Part shown: positions 51,378 to 61,239 of the stretch, one piece after another | How positions within the stretch are numbered: the first letter of the stretch is position 1 | How the letters are laid out: each line of letters opens with the position of its first letter | Source: Paraspadella gotoi | Taxonomy: Eukaryota > Chaetognatha | Direction: 5' to 3' | NCBI GenBank assembly: GCA_051294375.1 | Contig: CM119264.1 | Coordinates: forward strand, 30,135,693-30,199,692 | Length of the DNA stretch: 64,000 nt | The notes under the pieces: generated by a model | The model's input: only the letters and a program-made list of their open reading frames with translations | Told to the model about the DNA's origin: nothing | The model's database searches: none | Made by a program: the position numbers and the translations under genes

Positions 51378-51420
<43 letters not shown>
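51340..51420. repeat. GA microsatellite
   Basis: Interrupted GA tract just beyond the second inverted duplication. Confidence 0.9.
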
Positions 51421-51904
51421 AGTTATAAAAGAAAGAGAGCGAAAGAAAGAAAGTCAGAAAGAGAGAATGAAAGATAGAAAGGGAGAAAGTTAGACAGAGA
51501 GCGAGCGCAGAAACGATGGCGGGTCAGAGCGAAAACGTCGTTAGGCGATAACCAGGAACTTTAACCCTTTTATGTGCATCTGGTAGAAAGCTGAAAAAAA
51601 GCAAAAAGAAAGCAGAAAAAAGCAGAGAAAAATCGGAACACAAGTGGAAGAAAAGCAAAGTGAGAAAGGGCATTTTTCTTACTCGTGGAATAAAAGTAAA
51701 ATTCGTGAAAGCTAAATAAAGCGTAATGAAAAAAAGACATTGCTCAATGTACTTTGACTTGGGGCTAGAATTTTATTCATCTAAGTTACTGCAAAATAAA
51801 GGAAATTACCAGTGACAATTACAAATAAACGCATATATACAGCAATTTTTGCTATTAATTTTACAATTTGGTGAATTAATATAGGTTTCTTAATTAATTT
51901 TACT

Positions 51905-51965
51905 GAAGTCGGTAGAGCACATCCTCGGGGTTTATTCGTGGTTAAATGTTCGAGCAACAAAATTG
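51905..51965 (+). mobile_element. Weak tRNA-like head
   Basis: GTCGGTAGAGCAC resembles an A box and ATGTTCGAGCAAC a degraded B box at suitable spacing. A decayed tRNA or SINE copy is possible. Confidence 0.25.
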
Positions 51966-52265
51966 GGCGCCACTGAAGAAGAAGACCTATATCGCAACGG
52001 TAGTGTTTATTGAAGAAAAGTCCCTGGCCGGAATAGTATTAGAAAAGAAGGAAGTTAGTAGAACTCGAGAAACGCGGAGACTGGACTAAAAAGGGACGGA
52101 TCCTCGGGAGAGGGAGGGGAAGAGGAGGATGAGGATCGAGTTTTAATTTTAATTTTAATGGTCAAAATAAAAAATGGAAAGCAAGTTTAAAAAAAAATTA
52201 AGTTGCATTAATTTGTCATAGTAAAGTACAATAATCTACAAAAATAAGTTCTTTTTATACTTATG

Positions 52266-53111
52266 TCATTCACAAGCATGCAGAAGCAAAACAATAGTAG
52301 GAATTAACAAATATACTATACATGATTCAGCTTTGAAATCAGGAACATAAAAATAACAAAATCCATCTTTAGTGTGATCGGACTCTAATATATTTTTTTT
52401 AACTCCATCTACATAGTTTTTTAGGAGCTGAAAAAGGCAAAAATAAAAACTTGAAATCAGCAAAATCCAAATGGTTTTATAGAAAAACCTATTATGTTGA
52501 GATTTACCTTTTAATAAAAACAATGGATTAAATACAGGTAAAAACGATACGCTCATAAAAAAGAAAAAACTTCTGTTGAAATTAGAGACCCGCCAGTCGG
52601 GAAATGTTTCTTTGATCCTATTTTGTGTCGCAGAAGACCTTACAATAGCTTTACTAAGCATATCCAAAGACTCGAAATCCAATGACTTCTGAGTTGCAGT
52701 TTTTTGAAAAAACCAAAATGTGATAGCAGGAAAAAAAACAGAAAATACTGAAATCATATAAGCTAAGAAAAATAGCTTTGATTCATAAACCATATTTACT
52801 AAAACTTTCTGCTCTCCAATTAATAGTATCAATAAAATTGTTAGCGGGTAAAAATAAATTGACAAGGTCCGGTCAGGTTCAGCTACTTGTGAATCTAAAA
52901 ATGTCATTGCTGCAAAAAAAACCAGAGATTCTAAAGATAAAATAAAGTTTAACAGACGTTTTTTTAGAAATAACAAAAAACTAAGATCAATCAAAAATAA
53001 TATTATTTCTATAGTAATTGTTAACAAAATTGTTTTCTTCGTAATGTTGAAAAGAGCACTATTTCCTGAAAGTACATCGCACCCAGAGAGAAGATCACCG
53101 AAAAATGCCAT
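52266..53111 (-). CDS. Seven-segment membrane protein, intronless frame, family unknown
   Basis: A 281-residue frame in AT-rich DNA, where stop codons are frequent, so its length is unlikely by chance. The ATG sits in good translation context (G at -3, G at +4) with an in-frame stop a few codons upstream, which fixes the start. Hydrophobic segments lie near residues 27-49, 53-72, 84-98, 112-135, 181-200, 211-230 and 262-279; the third is short. An NIT glycosylation motif at 22-24 precedes segment 1. Acidic residues E35 and D42 sit inside segment 1. A hydrophilic loop (136-180) holds FPDWRVSNF. The pattern permits a seven-pass receptor- or transporter-like protein, but I see no motif of a known GPCR, chemoreceptor or transporter family. 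No introns are visible, so it may be a single-exon gene, one large exon or a retrocopy. A divergent promoter-like region and a second membrane frame lie 1-2.5 kb away. Confidence 0.6.
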   Translation of the reverse strand: MAFFGDLLSGCDVLSGNSALFNITKKTILLTITIEIILFLIDLSFLLFLKKRLLNFILSLESLVFFAAMTFLDSQVAEPDRTLSIYFYPLTILLILLIGEQKVLVNMVYESKLFFLAYMISVFSVFFPAITFWFFQKTATQKSLDFESLDMLSKAIVRSSATQNRIKETFPDWRVSNFNRSFFFFMSVSFLPVFNPLFLLKGKSQHNRFFYKTIWILLISSFYFCLFQLLKNYVDGVKKNILESDHTKDGFCYFYVPDFKAESCIVYLLIPTIVLLLHACE

Positions 53112-53136
53112 ATCTTGGGAAAATTAAGTACTGAAA

Positions 53137-53361
53137 ATGGATTCAAAATTTAATCTAATGACTTTTTTTGTGAATTTGTTTAATCCCATGCGATTTAGTT
53201 TGAAACTTATGGCCATTTATGAGATCCGCCAGTCTTCAACGCAACAGTCTAGAAAAAGACAAAATAAAATATATCGACTTTTTAACCAATTATGGTGTTC
53301 AGAGAAAAAACAAATGAATGATGCAATTCAAGCGCATGGCATTCTTATCATTCGCGCTTAG
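53137..53361 (+). CDS. Short open frame between membrane-protein frame and gap; doubtful
   Basis: A 74-codon plus-strand frame begins MDSKFNLMTFFVNLFNPMRF and has a basic Gln-rich middle (RQSSTQQSRKRQNKIYRLFN). It starts 26 bases beyond the start of the minus-strand frame at 53111, head to head. Its composition is mixed rather than repetitive, but its length is within chance expectation and no splice or promoter signal supports it. It could equally be the 5' flank of the divergent gene. Confidence 0.15.
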   Translation: MDSKFNLMTFFVNLFNPMRFSLKLMAIYEIRQSSTQQSRKRQNKIYRLFNQLWCSEKKQMNDAIQAHGILIIRA

Positions 53362-53414
53362 TTTAAAAAAGGGGCCTTTTTAATTTTTTTCGAGGACAGA
53401 CCACAATAATTGTA

Positions 53415-53514
53415 NNNNNNNNNNNNNNNNNNNNNNNNNNNNNNNNNNNNNNNNNNNNNNNNNNNNNNNNNNNNNNNNNNNNNNNNNNNNNNNNNNNNNN
53501 NNNNNNNNNNNNNN
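53415..53514. other. 100-base assembly gap
   Basis: Exactly 100 N, about 300 bases upstream of the start of the 281-residue frame. Confidence 0.98.
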
Positions 53515-53519
53515 ATTAA

Positions 53520-53665
53520 ATTAATGAATAAAGAAGTGAAATTTAGATGAAATGAAAATAAAGATGTTGAGGGATCGGTAAGTGAAAGAGTAAGTGAAAA
53601 ATAAGAAAAAGAAAAAGCTCAAAAGCCCCCCGGGGTCAACAATGGGGGATGCTGACGATGTAAAA
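53520..53665. mobile_element. Fragment related to the foldback element interior
   Basis: After the 100-base gap this segment shows the purine-rich run ending in AGCTCAAAAGCCCCCC, matching the landmark inside the two foldback elements (56335-56360 and 57695-57720). The ends are missing or lost in the gap. Confidence 0.35.
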
Positions 53666-54109
53666 TATTAAAGCCTAATAAAAACTCGTATGAAAATTGA
53701 GCGTTATTTCCCTTTGAATCATTAGAGACTTTAAAAATTCTGAATACGCAAAAAAATGTTTTTTAATTTTCATAACAAAAATTCTGTAATAAAACATACA
53801 GCAGAAAATGTAGTGATTGTAATTTGTAAACTTTTTTCAGATTTACTATTCCAAATTTGATTTTGTGAAAATTGTAAGAGTAGTTATTTTACTAAGTATT
53901 TTAAACTTTTTAAAAAGTATCAACGTTAAATATATTATATAATACAGATTAGTATTTAATATTCAACATAACATTTTTATATAACAATTACTTTGTTAAA
54001 GAGTTTAAATGATTTTTACTGAATTGAGCCCTGACCTTTTATTTTGGAAGGCTCAAATATCTGAATTTGAAGTTTAAACAAAATTATTGGAGTCATTCAA
54101 TTAAAGCCT

Positions 54110-54270
54110 CTAATTGGTTGATTTTATACATTGAATTTGAATAACTGGGCTCTCATTGGTTATATAACTAGTAGATGTTTTGATTTTATTCTCAAATGTG
54201 AACTCTCCTCTCATTGGTTGTTATAATGTCTATATAAAAGGAGAGTAAATTCTTAATTTTTGGGAGATTC
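54110..54270 (+). promoter_or_regulatory. CCAAT/TATA promoter, plus strand
   Basis: Three ATTGGTT boxes (reverse CCAAT) occur near 54114, 54157 and 54217, two of them within a repeated CTCTCATTGGTT unit. They are followed at about 54231 by TATATAAAAGG, a strong TATA box; transcription would begin near 54260-54265 (GGGAGATTCC region). Box order and spacing fit a classic RNA polymerase II promoter. No plus-strand protein frame follows, so the transcript could be noncoding, a first 5'UTR exon, or a retroelement transcript. The downstream sequence has a CTGCTG-rich stretch at 54350-54395. Confidence 0.45.
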
Positions 54271-55225
54271 CTCTGAGACCATCAGTTATTAAATGATATT
54301 TGTGAAATTACTTGAATATGTTAATTAATTTCAAGCTTCATGTAGCTTTGAGCTGTTGCTGCGTCTCGGCGCTGCTGCTACTGCTGCTGCATCTTGGCTC
54401 TGTCATGCTGATGCACGTCTCTCAATGATTATTGGATATTGAATACTTAATACAGTTATTATTCTATATTTATCTTTTGATATATGGATGAATTAATTAA
54501 GAGATTAAGCACTGCTCAAACAATGTTCTCATCCCAAGGAATCTTCTTCATACTTAATGCTTATAAGTTATAATGTTTTTGTTACTGCTTTGTATACAAT
54601 TCAAAAAACATTGCTGGTTTGTTTCTTAGTCTACTAGGCTGAATGGCATAATAATTTGTTACTTTAGTAGAGGACAAAATAACCAATCTGTCAATTTAGA
54701 TACCTTTATCATTGTAACTAGATCAGGTTATTTTTAATCGCGCGAACAATCACTTCCACAGCTAGAAAAACGAAGCAAACACAGCTACTCCAACCACAAT
54801 CACTAAAATCATCCACGACCTGCACAACACAATAACGACCATAACTACCATAATGACCACAACCCTGATAACTACCATAACTATCATGTCGATTGTCGAT
54901 CACTCACTGTAATGATCATAAATTCTGTAAAAACCACAACCACCATAATGACCACAGAAGTAAAATAAAAGTTAAGTTTATATTTTACTAAGATTTTTAT
55001 TTAATTTATTATTATTAAATTGTAAAAATATGTTTGCTAAAACTTGTTGACCTAAAAGATTTAACAGATTCATGATGATGGTCATTCTGAGTTAAGAGTT
55101 AAAATATCTTACCTGGACTAATGTCATGATAATTCACCGATTTATCATATAGCATTGCTCATCACTTTTGACTGTAATGATATAAAAAAGTGATGCAGAT
55201 TGTAAAAGCATCTGGAAAAAGGATT

Positions 55226-55640
55226 CTAACAAAACATGAATGGAGTTGTCACAAACAAAATATTTTCTTTATAGACCAAAAATGGTTTTGATTGTACTGT
55301 TTGGGACGATTTCAAATCAATAGTTAATGGAATAGTTCCTAATCCAATGAAGAAAGAAACCATGGTTAATAATTTTTGTGTTGAAGATTTCCATATTTTT
55401 AGGGAAAAGATAACCATATTTTTAAAAATAATTATTCCATAAACCATTGATACCAGATTATGAATCAACATGATTGTCATAAATACTAGTCCAATCACTT
55501 TCAAAATAAAATCTCTTGAGGTTAGATGATTCAACATAGTTTTAAAATCAGTGACAACATCGGCGACACCAAGAACCGTTCCAGCTAACAATTCAAAAGT
55601 TTGTAGATCAATCATTTTTCCAACTTTAACCAATATCAAT
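55226..55640 (-). CDS. Small multi-pass membrane protein exon, family unknown
   Basis: On the minus strand a strong acceptor (TTCTTCTTTCTTTATTCGCAG) opens this exon at 55640. The first ATG after it gives MIDLQTFELLAGTVLGVADV and about 129 residues to a stop. A longer start at 55666 would lie inside the polypyrimidine tract, so I prefer the internal ATG or an upstream spliced exon. Hydrophobic segments lie near the start (FELLAGTVLGVADVV), then a long one (FILKVIGLVFMTIMLIHNLV onward), then LLTMVSFFIGLGTIPLTI. Codon use is AT-rich like the frame at 52266-53111 on the same strand. The two could be exons of one gene only if a donor inside this exon is used before its stop; I see no strong one, so neighbouring genes or a broken gene are equally possible. 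The phrase ADVVTDF is not enough to name a family. Confidence 0.42.
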
Positions 55641-55889
55641 CTGCGAATAAAGAAAGAAGAAAACATTTCAAATTCTAAATTATAATAATAATAAAAAATA
55701 ATAAAAATAATAATAATGTTTATATTGGTTGTACCAATTTCATATTATATAACTAGAAAAATAAATGATCTAATTTAATTAATGTATAAAATGTTTCAAA
55801 TTTCACATCATTTTGCATCCAATTGTATTTATATCCTGAGCGCCTATGATTAGAGAATAATCCTTTCTTTTCGTTGTCGTTTAATATTG

Positions 55890-56063
55890 AGAAAAAAGCA
55901 AAGTGTTTTAGAATTTGTTACAACGATTTTATTTTTAATATACGGACATGTTTCGGCTTGTGTTTCAAGCCTTCATCAGCATGAGACAGGATAGTGGTCA
56001 GATGTGAGGACAGGTTGAAGGTGAGGACAGAATGAGTTAGTTGTGAAAAGAAGTGAAACTTGT

Positions 56064-56110
<47 letters not shown>

Positions 56111-56665
56111 CAGGGATAAATAAATGATAAAGATACATTTTTGCTATTTACAACAAAGATAAAAGAGTTTGAAAAACTAAATATTGGTAAAATTTAACAG
56201 TTAACTAGTGAGTAAATAAGCAATAAGCTAAGGGATAGTTAAGTGAAATTTAAAATTTGAAATGTGAAAGAAAGTAATTTATAGTTTTAGGTGATAATTA
56301 AGAGACTAAGAAAGTGAAATTAAAGGAAAAGGAAGAGCTCAAAATAAGCTGGCCCCCCTTGTTTTATGCAAATGAAGGACAAGGACGATGATGAGGGGTC
56401 ATTGGCGTGTCAGTGGCTGAGAAAAGAGTGCGACCAAACTGGTGAATGCCGCATTGGGGATCGATCATTGCGGAAAGATCCCCAGGGCCACTCTTATGTC
56501 TCTTTGGCCTGATACGCCTGCCGGCTGCCCTCTTCTCGCCTGCTGGCGAGGCGGGCGGTTGTCCGTTCTTGCCGCTTTTGCAAGAGGAGTGACGGATTCC
56601 TCTCCCTCCTCCTGAATCGTCACATCTGACCACTATACTGTCTCACCACTTTGTTGGAAATCTTT

Positions 56666-56708
<43 letters not shown>

Positions 56709-56818
56709 TCTTCTTTTGCACAACTTTTTCAATGATTGTCAAACGCTGATGAAGGCTTGAAACTCAACTCGATTAAAAATAAAATCGTTGTAACAAATTC
56801 TAAAACATTTTGCTTTTC
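55890..56818. mobile_element. Foldback element 1 with hammerhead-like ends
   Basis: Inverted ends of about 95 bases (left 55893-55990, right 56730-56818) share TTTAGAATTTGTTACAACGA and the CATCAGC motif; a second inverted pair (55982-56008 and 56626-56646) carries TGGTCAGATGTG. Between them lie two GA/CT microsatellites, an AT-rich segment, GAGCTCAAAATAAGCTGG followed by a C run, and a GC-rich stretch (56375-56640). That stretch is open on the minus strand for 89 codons but matches nothing I know. Related to the element at 57178-57965 and to fragments at 53520-53660 and 5925-6010. The ends resemble those of Penelope-like or retrozyme elements; that assignment is inference. Confidence 0.55.
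55936..55990 (-). ncRNA. Hammerhead-like core in foldback element 1
   Basis: On the minus strand CTGATGA, an extra A, a six-pair stem II (GGCTTG with CAAGCC around AAACA), GAAAC and ATGTC. Stem II has compensatory changes relative to the copies in element 2 (GACTC/GAGTC there), which suggests that pairing is maintained. Stem I pairing is weak in this copy. The opposite end (56746 onward) has CTGATGA but has lost the second half of the core. Confidence 0.42.
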
Positions 56819-57217
56819 TCTAAATATTACTCTTAAAATTTTTTTACGGATTGTTATAATAGGAAAATTCATGTATGTTTTATTGGTAACCCGCTAATAA
56901 ATTAACATGTTTTCTTAATATTGTAATATGCAAATGAGATTCAGCGTCTTTAGGAAAGAAAAATAATGACAAAAAAATTTTTAAAAAAATTTAAAAGAAA
57001 AGAAGGAACCGGTACGTTCAATATTGTAGTGACTTTTTTATGTGTCAGCATTTTCAAATGAGCAAGTATGAAACGGATACAAAATGAGCATCTTATAGTT
57101 AACCTCTTATCTGTAAAGTATTAAGTAAAAAAAATATTGTATTATTTTCTCTCTTTTCGTTGCTAAGTGAATATTAGGAATTGTTTATTGTTTGCCAATA
57201 CAACGATTTTTATTTTC

Positions 57218-57270
57218 ATAGTACATGTTTCGACTCTGTTGATTCGAGTCTTCATCAGCTTTGAAAAACA
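57218..57270 (-). ncRNA. Hammerhead-like ribozyme core, left end of foldback element 2
   Basis: Inverted copy of the right-end core: on the minus strand CTGATGA lies at 57258-57252 and GAAAC at 57231-57227, with the same stem II, extra A and ACATGT palindrome, and the same potential stem I. Opposite orientation at the two ends means either transcript strand carries one core. Confidence 0.42.
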
Positions 57271-57297
57271 TTATAAAAAATGCTCTACACATTAAGT

Positions 57298-57366
<69 letters not shown>

Positions 57367-57481
57367 TGAGAGAGATTGAGGGAGAGTTTCCAACAAAGGG
57401 CTGAGTAAAGGACAGTGGCCAGATGAGAGGACAGGTGAAGGTAAGAACAGAGAAGAAGATAATTTTGAAATGGTGAAAAGT

Positions 57482-57523
<42 letters not shown>

Positions 57524-57757
57524 ATTACATTTGACAATGTACAACAAAGATAAATTTAGAAAAACTTAGAAATAAGCTGAGATTTTGAATTAACAAAAGT
57601 TAAATAAGTAATAATGATGAAAAATGAAATGGAGGAATAGGTGGTGAGGGATAGATAAGTTAATAGTTAAGTGAAATATAAAAGAGAAGAAAGAGCTCAA
57701 AATGAGCTGGCCCCCCCTTTACTCAGCCCTTTGTTGGAAACTCTCCCTCAATCTCTC

Positions 57758-57841
<84 letters not shown>

Positions 57842-57870
57842 ACTTAATGTGTAGAGCATTTTTGATAATG

Positions 57871-57930
57871 TTTTTCAAAGCTGATGAAGACTCGAATCAA
57901 CAGAGTCGAAACATGTACTATGAAAATAAA
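57871..57930 (+). ncRNA. Hammerhead-like ribozyme core, right end of foldback element 2
   Basis: CTGATGA (57881-57887) is followed by an extra A, a stem GACTC/GAGTC closing a nine-base loop, then GAAAC, ATG and TA (57908-57918). Stem I can form between TTTTTCAAAG before the core and CTATGAAAA after the TA site, with eight of nine pairs. Helix III would be only two base pairs, but ACATGT is self-complementary and could pair between two molecules, as in dimeric hammerheads. The extra A after CTGATGA departs from the canonical core and may abolish activity. Confidence 0.45.
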
Positions 57931-58504
57931 AATCGTTGTATTGGCAAACAATAAACAATTCCTAGTAAAAAAAATAATATTTTTTACAGAAAAGAAAACT
58001 TATTGACTCTCCAATCACGTTACCCCCATTGTTTTGATCACGTGACTGCCTTTGTTCTTATCACGTGACCGCCTAAGTATGTAATCTTGCCAGCGAATAA
58101 ATGAGATTATTTGATAACATTGCTGAATTAAAAAAAAAAACATAATCAAAAAAAAACTTTGGGTTAAGGTCAGTGGGTTGATCTTTAAAGCTATGGTTAA
58201 ATTGTCGTTGAGGTTTGGATTAGAAAAAAGAACTCACTTTTTATGGACTGGAAGTTTATATTTAAAGTAAAATAATCAATTAATCAATTAATAGTTAATA
58301 TGTATAAAGTTAGAGTAGACGGACACGATTACGAATAGCTGTTTTTAGGGTTAAGATAGAGTGAGTAAAAAGGTTTATTTTAAAATTAAGATAAAGTTTG
58401 GGGTGGAAACCAGAGAAATTAATAAAATAAAACTAGAAATATTGTTTTCAGGATAAGATTCTTTATTGGTTATTTTATATTGTGAGTATATTAAAGGTTT
58501 TGAT

Positions 58505-58530
58505 GCGACTTACCACCGGTGGTAAGTCGC
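58505..58530. repeat. Perfect 26-base palindrome with a splice donor on both strands
   Basis: Each half reads GCGACTTACCACC; the centre is ACCGGT. Read on either strand it contains GGTGGTAAGT, a near-perfect 5' splice site. It lies inside a 64-codon plus-strand frame (58482-58676) that I do not consider a gene. Confidence 0.7.
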
Positions 58531-58814
58531 CTCAGTTTAACAATTTGGAGAAAAAGATTTCGTCTGATAAAATCGCAGATAAAAAGCGGAATGTCAACTT
58601 GGAGAAAAGTAGCGGCGAAAAGCAGAGAGAGAGAGAGAGAGAGAGAGATGCAGGGAAAAGTGTTTCATGTAGTTAATCAAAGTCCGAAAGGTTAAATAAC
58701 CCGGTTCCTTAATGTGGCGCTAATTTTCCCTCGACATTTCGCGAGTTTTCGTTTTCGCCAGATGCGATTTCTGGAGCGAATATGCAAACCAATTGAGAGA
58801 GAGCGAGAGAGAGA

Positions 58815-58945
58815 CGGATGGACGGAAAGACAGACAGACAAACGGACGGACGGAATTAATTTTTTTGGGCATAATTTATCATAATTCGTGGTTCTGATAT
58901 GATAAAAAGGATTTACCGACAAGATTTTCGGGTGTGACCGACGGA
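58815..58945 (+). repeat. GACGG-rich dispersed repeat, second copy
   Basis: GGACGGACGGAATTAATT, ATAATTTATCATAATTCG, ACAAGATTTTCGGGTG: the same order as at 7388-7476. Confidence 0.45.
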
Positions 58946-59891
58946 CCGACAAAGTGGATCATAGAGTCTGAATCTGCGATAAGCAGATCCGACTTAAAAA
59001 CCAGATTCCAAATACTGACGTCGTTAATTCTTAGAAATCGAAAGAAAAACAAAATCGAATGAGATTCGATGGAAAAAGAGAAATTTAAGGCCGAAAATCG
59101 GGATTTTCCACAGGAGACGGGTGGCGGGGGGAAGTGGAAAATGAGTGGGGGGAAAGGGAAAAGTGTGGAAAGAGGTGGAATAGGGTTGAGGGAGGTGGGA
59201 AAAGTGAGAGATGGTCGGTGAGGGAGGGGGAAAATGTTTCGGGAAGGGGAATGTGGAAAAAGGAGTAGGAGAAGGTGGTTGAGATGGAAAAACAGGTGGG
59301 GGGAGGTGGAAAAAAGTAGAAGACGGTGGAGGGAGGGGGAAAATGAGTGGGAGAGGTGGAAAAGGAGAGTGGAAAGTTATGGAAAAGTAGAAAGAGGGGC
59401 GGATAGGGTGATCCGTTAACAAAGGCCAGCCAAGATCCGGAGTGGATGAACCGCGTCAAAAGGTTTTGTTTGTGACCGCGAGGTGTCGCTGGCGTCGCTT
59501 TATCGCGCGTTACGGCGGAAATTCGGCCATTTTGGGTTTTTTAACGAGTTTTTTGTGATCGTTAAAAGTTTTATTCGATTCTAGAGAAAATCAAAGTTTT
59601 TTATTTCAGTTTTTTTTAGCGACGGGTCTGCCAGAAGAATCACTCTGTAGATAAAACGTTGGCAATTATTTTTGAAAATGTTAAATAAATGTTATTTGTA
59701 CTAATGATAAAATATTCAAAATTCAAAATCTTAGCAAAAAACTCGCATATCACCCATAACTGTTTTTAAAAGCAAAATCTTGTAAATCTTGAAATACGTG
59801 TTTTGAGTTAGTTGAAATTTAACCATTTAAAAGCAAAATAAAACTTTTGAATTTGATACAATTTCCCATAAACCGCCGCCTTTCCCTAAAT

Positions 59892-59895
<4 letters not shown>

Positions 59896-59955
<60 letters not shown>

Positions 59956-60032
59956 CCTCCTTGCAGTTTTTACGAGTCTACGAAAAGCTCGAACCGTTAA
60001 AACTCTTGAAAAAGTCAAAAGCGGAGAATGAG

Positions 60033-60074
<42 letters not shown>

Positions 60075-60081
60075 CCTCTCT

Positions 60082-60133
<52 letters not shown>
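59896..60133. repeat. Two CT microsatellites
   Basis: CT at 59896-59952 and 60038-60133 separated by 85 bases of unique sequence. Confidence 0.95.
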
Positions 60134-60279
60134 GCGATGTATGCAAATGAAAGTTGACAACTCTTGCCGGCTTTACGAGTCTTGTATTCTTCTTCGGCTT
60201 CGGGGAATGCGGTTCGCTAACAAAAGGATTTTATTGCCATGCCTTTAGGCTTGAGACTTTCCCCTCTCTGACTTTTTCT

Positions 60280-60980
60280 TTCTCTTATTCTGCCCCTTTA
60301 CACTGCCCCCTTAATGTGCCATATTATACTGCCCCTTTACACTGGCCCCTTACTCTGCAAAATTATACTGCCCCTCTCCTCCCCTTTTCTTTTCTCACTC
60401 GTTTTTCTCTTTCCTTTCCCTTTCCTTTTTCCTCCTATTTCTTTCCTTTCCTCCCTTTTATTCTTTTCCTTTTATCCCCTTTCATCCCTTATTTTCCTTT
60501 CCTTTCCTCCCTTTTATACCCTTTCCTCCCTTATTTTCCTTTCCTTTCCTCCTTTTATCCCTTTTCCTCCCTTATTTTCCTTTCCTTTCCTTTCTTTTAT
60601 CCCCTTTCCTCCCTTATTTTCCTTTCCTTTCCTTCCTTTTATCCCTTTTCCTCACTTATTTTCTTTTCCTTTCCTCCCATATTTTCCTTTCCTTTCCTCC
60701 ATTTTATCCCCTTTTCTCCCCTATTTTCCTTTCCTTTCCTTCCTTTTATCCCCTTTTCTCCCTTATTTTCCTTTCCTTTCCTTCCTTTTATCCCCTTTCC
60801 TCCCTTATTTTCCTTTCCTTTCCTCCCTTTCATCCCTTTTTCTCCTTTCCTTTTCCTCCACTCCCATCTCTTTCCTTTTCCTCCACTCTCATCTCTTTCC
60901 TTTTCCTCCACTCTCATCTCTTTTCTTTTCCTCCACTCTCATCCCTTTCCTTTTCCTCCACTCTCATGTCTTTCCTTTTC
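60280..60980 (+). repeat. CT-rich minisatellites
   Basis: ACTGCCCCTTTACACT units (60285-60375), then ~50-base units of CTTATTTTCCTTTCCTTTCC plus TTTTATCCC (60460-60835), then five ~25-base units of CCACTCTCATCTCTTTCC (60855-60975). A 395-codon frame entering the first exon crosses this tract; I regard the tract as intron or upstream DNA. Confidence 0.8.
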
Positions 60981-60986
60981 TTCCAG

Positions 60987-61203
60987 CTCCTTCCGCGCCT
61001 CTCCTTTCCTCCACGACGCCGCCAAGAATTCGGCGTCGTCTTCCTCGTCATCGACGCCGATCTCCTCAGCGGCGTCGATCGAAAAGACGCCGGAAGTGGG
61101 CGTGGCAGTAGAAGCGGCGCTACGGACGTCATCTTCTCTCGCCTCGAGCGCGACAACAAATAAAGACGTGAATAAAAACCGCAAATTTCCCCGGCGGTTC
61201 GAA

Positions 61204-61239
<36 letters not shown>

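Larger units (their letters stand above)
57178..57965. mobile_element. Foldback element 2 with hammerhead-like ends
   Basis: Near-identical inverted arms (57178-57420 and 57717-57965) include AATTGTTTATTGTTTGCCAA, the ribozyme-like core, AACTTAATGTGTAGAGCA, a GA/CT microsatellite and TTCCAACAAAGGGCTGAGTA. The loop (57420-57717) has another GA tract and ends GAGCTCAAAATGAGCTGG plus a C run, the same landmark as in element 1. No protein is encoded. Arm identity is much higher than in element 1, so this copy is younger or was homogenised. Confidence 0.65.
58020..59895. other. AT-rich then GGTGG-rich DNA, no supported gene
   Basis: 58020-58080 has CACGTGAC three times. 59100-59400 is a degenerate GGTGGAAAAG-rich tract whose minus strand gives long Pro/Ser/Phe frames (not genes). 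59440-59545 is a short CpG-richer stretch with GGCCATTTTGG, conceivably a start-site region for the downstream gene. Confidence 0.4.

Noticed and set aside
55226-55640. XK-related scramblase or similar named family, from the phrase ADVVTDF
   Set aside because: Only a few residues agree and the length and segment pattern do not; no name is justified.
59024-59459. Overlapping 132- and 124-codon Pro/Phe-rich minus-strand frames
   Set aside because: Both are translations of a degenerate GGTGGAAAAG tract in two phases, which marks repeat rather than coding sequence.
60154-60986. 395-codon frame running into the three-exon gene
   Set aside because: The upstream part is translated CT-rich minisatellite; a good acceptor at 60986/60987 explains the real exon boundary better.
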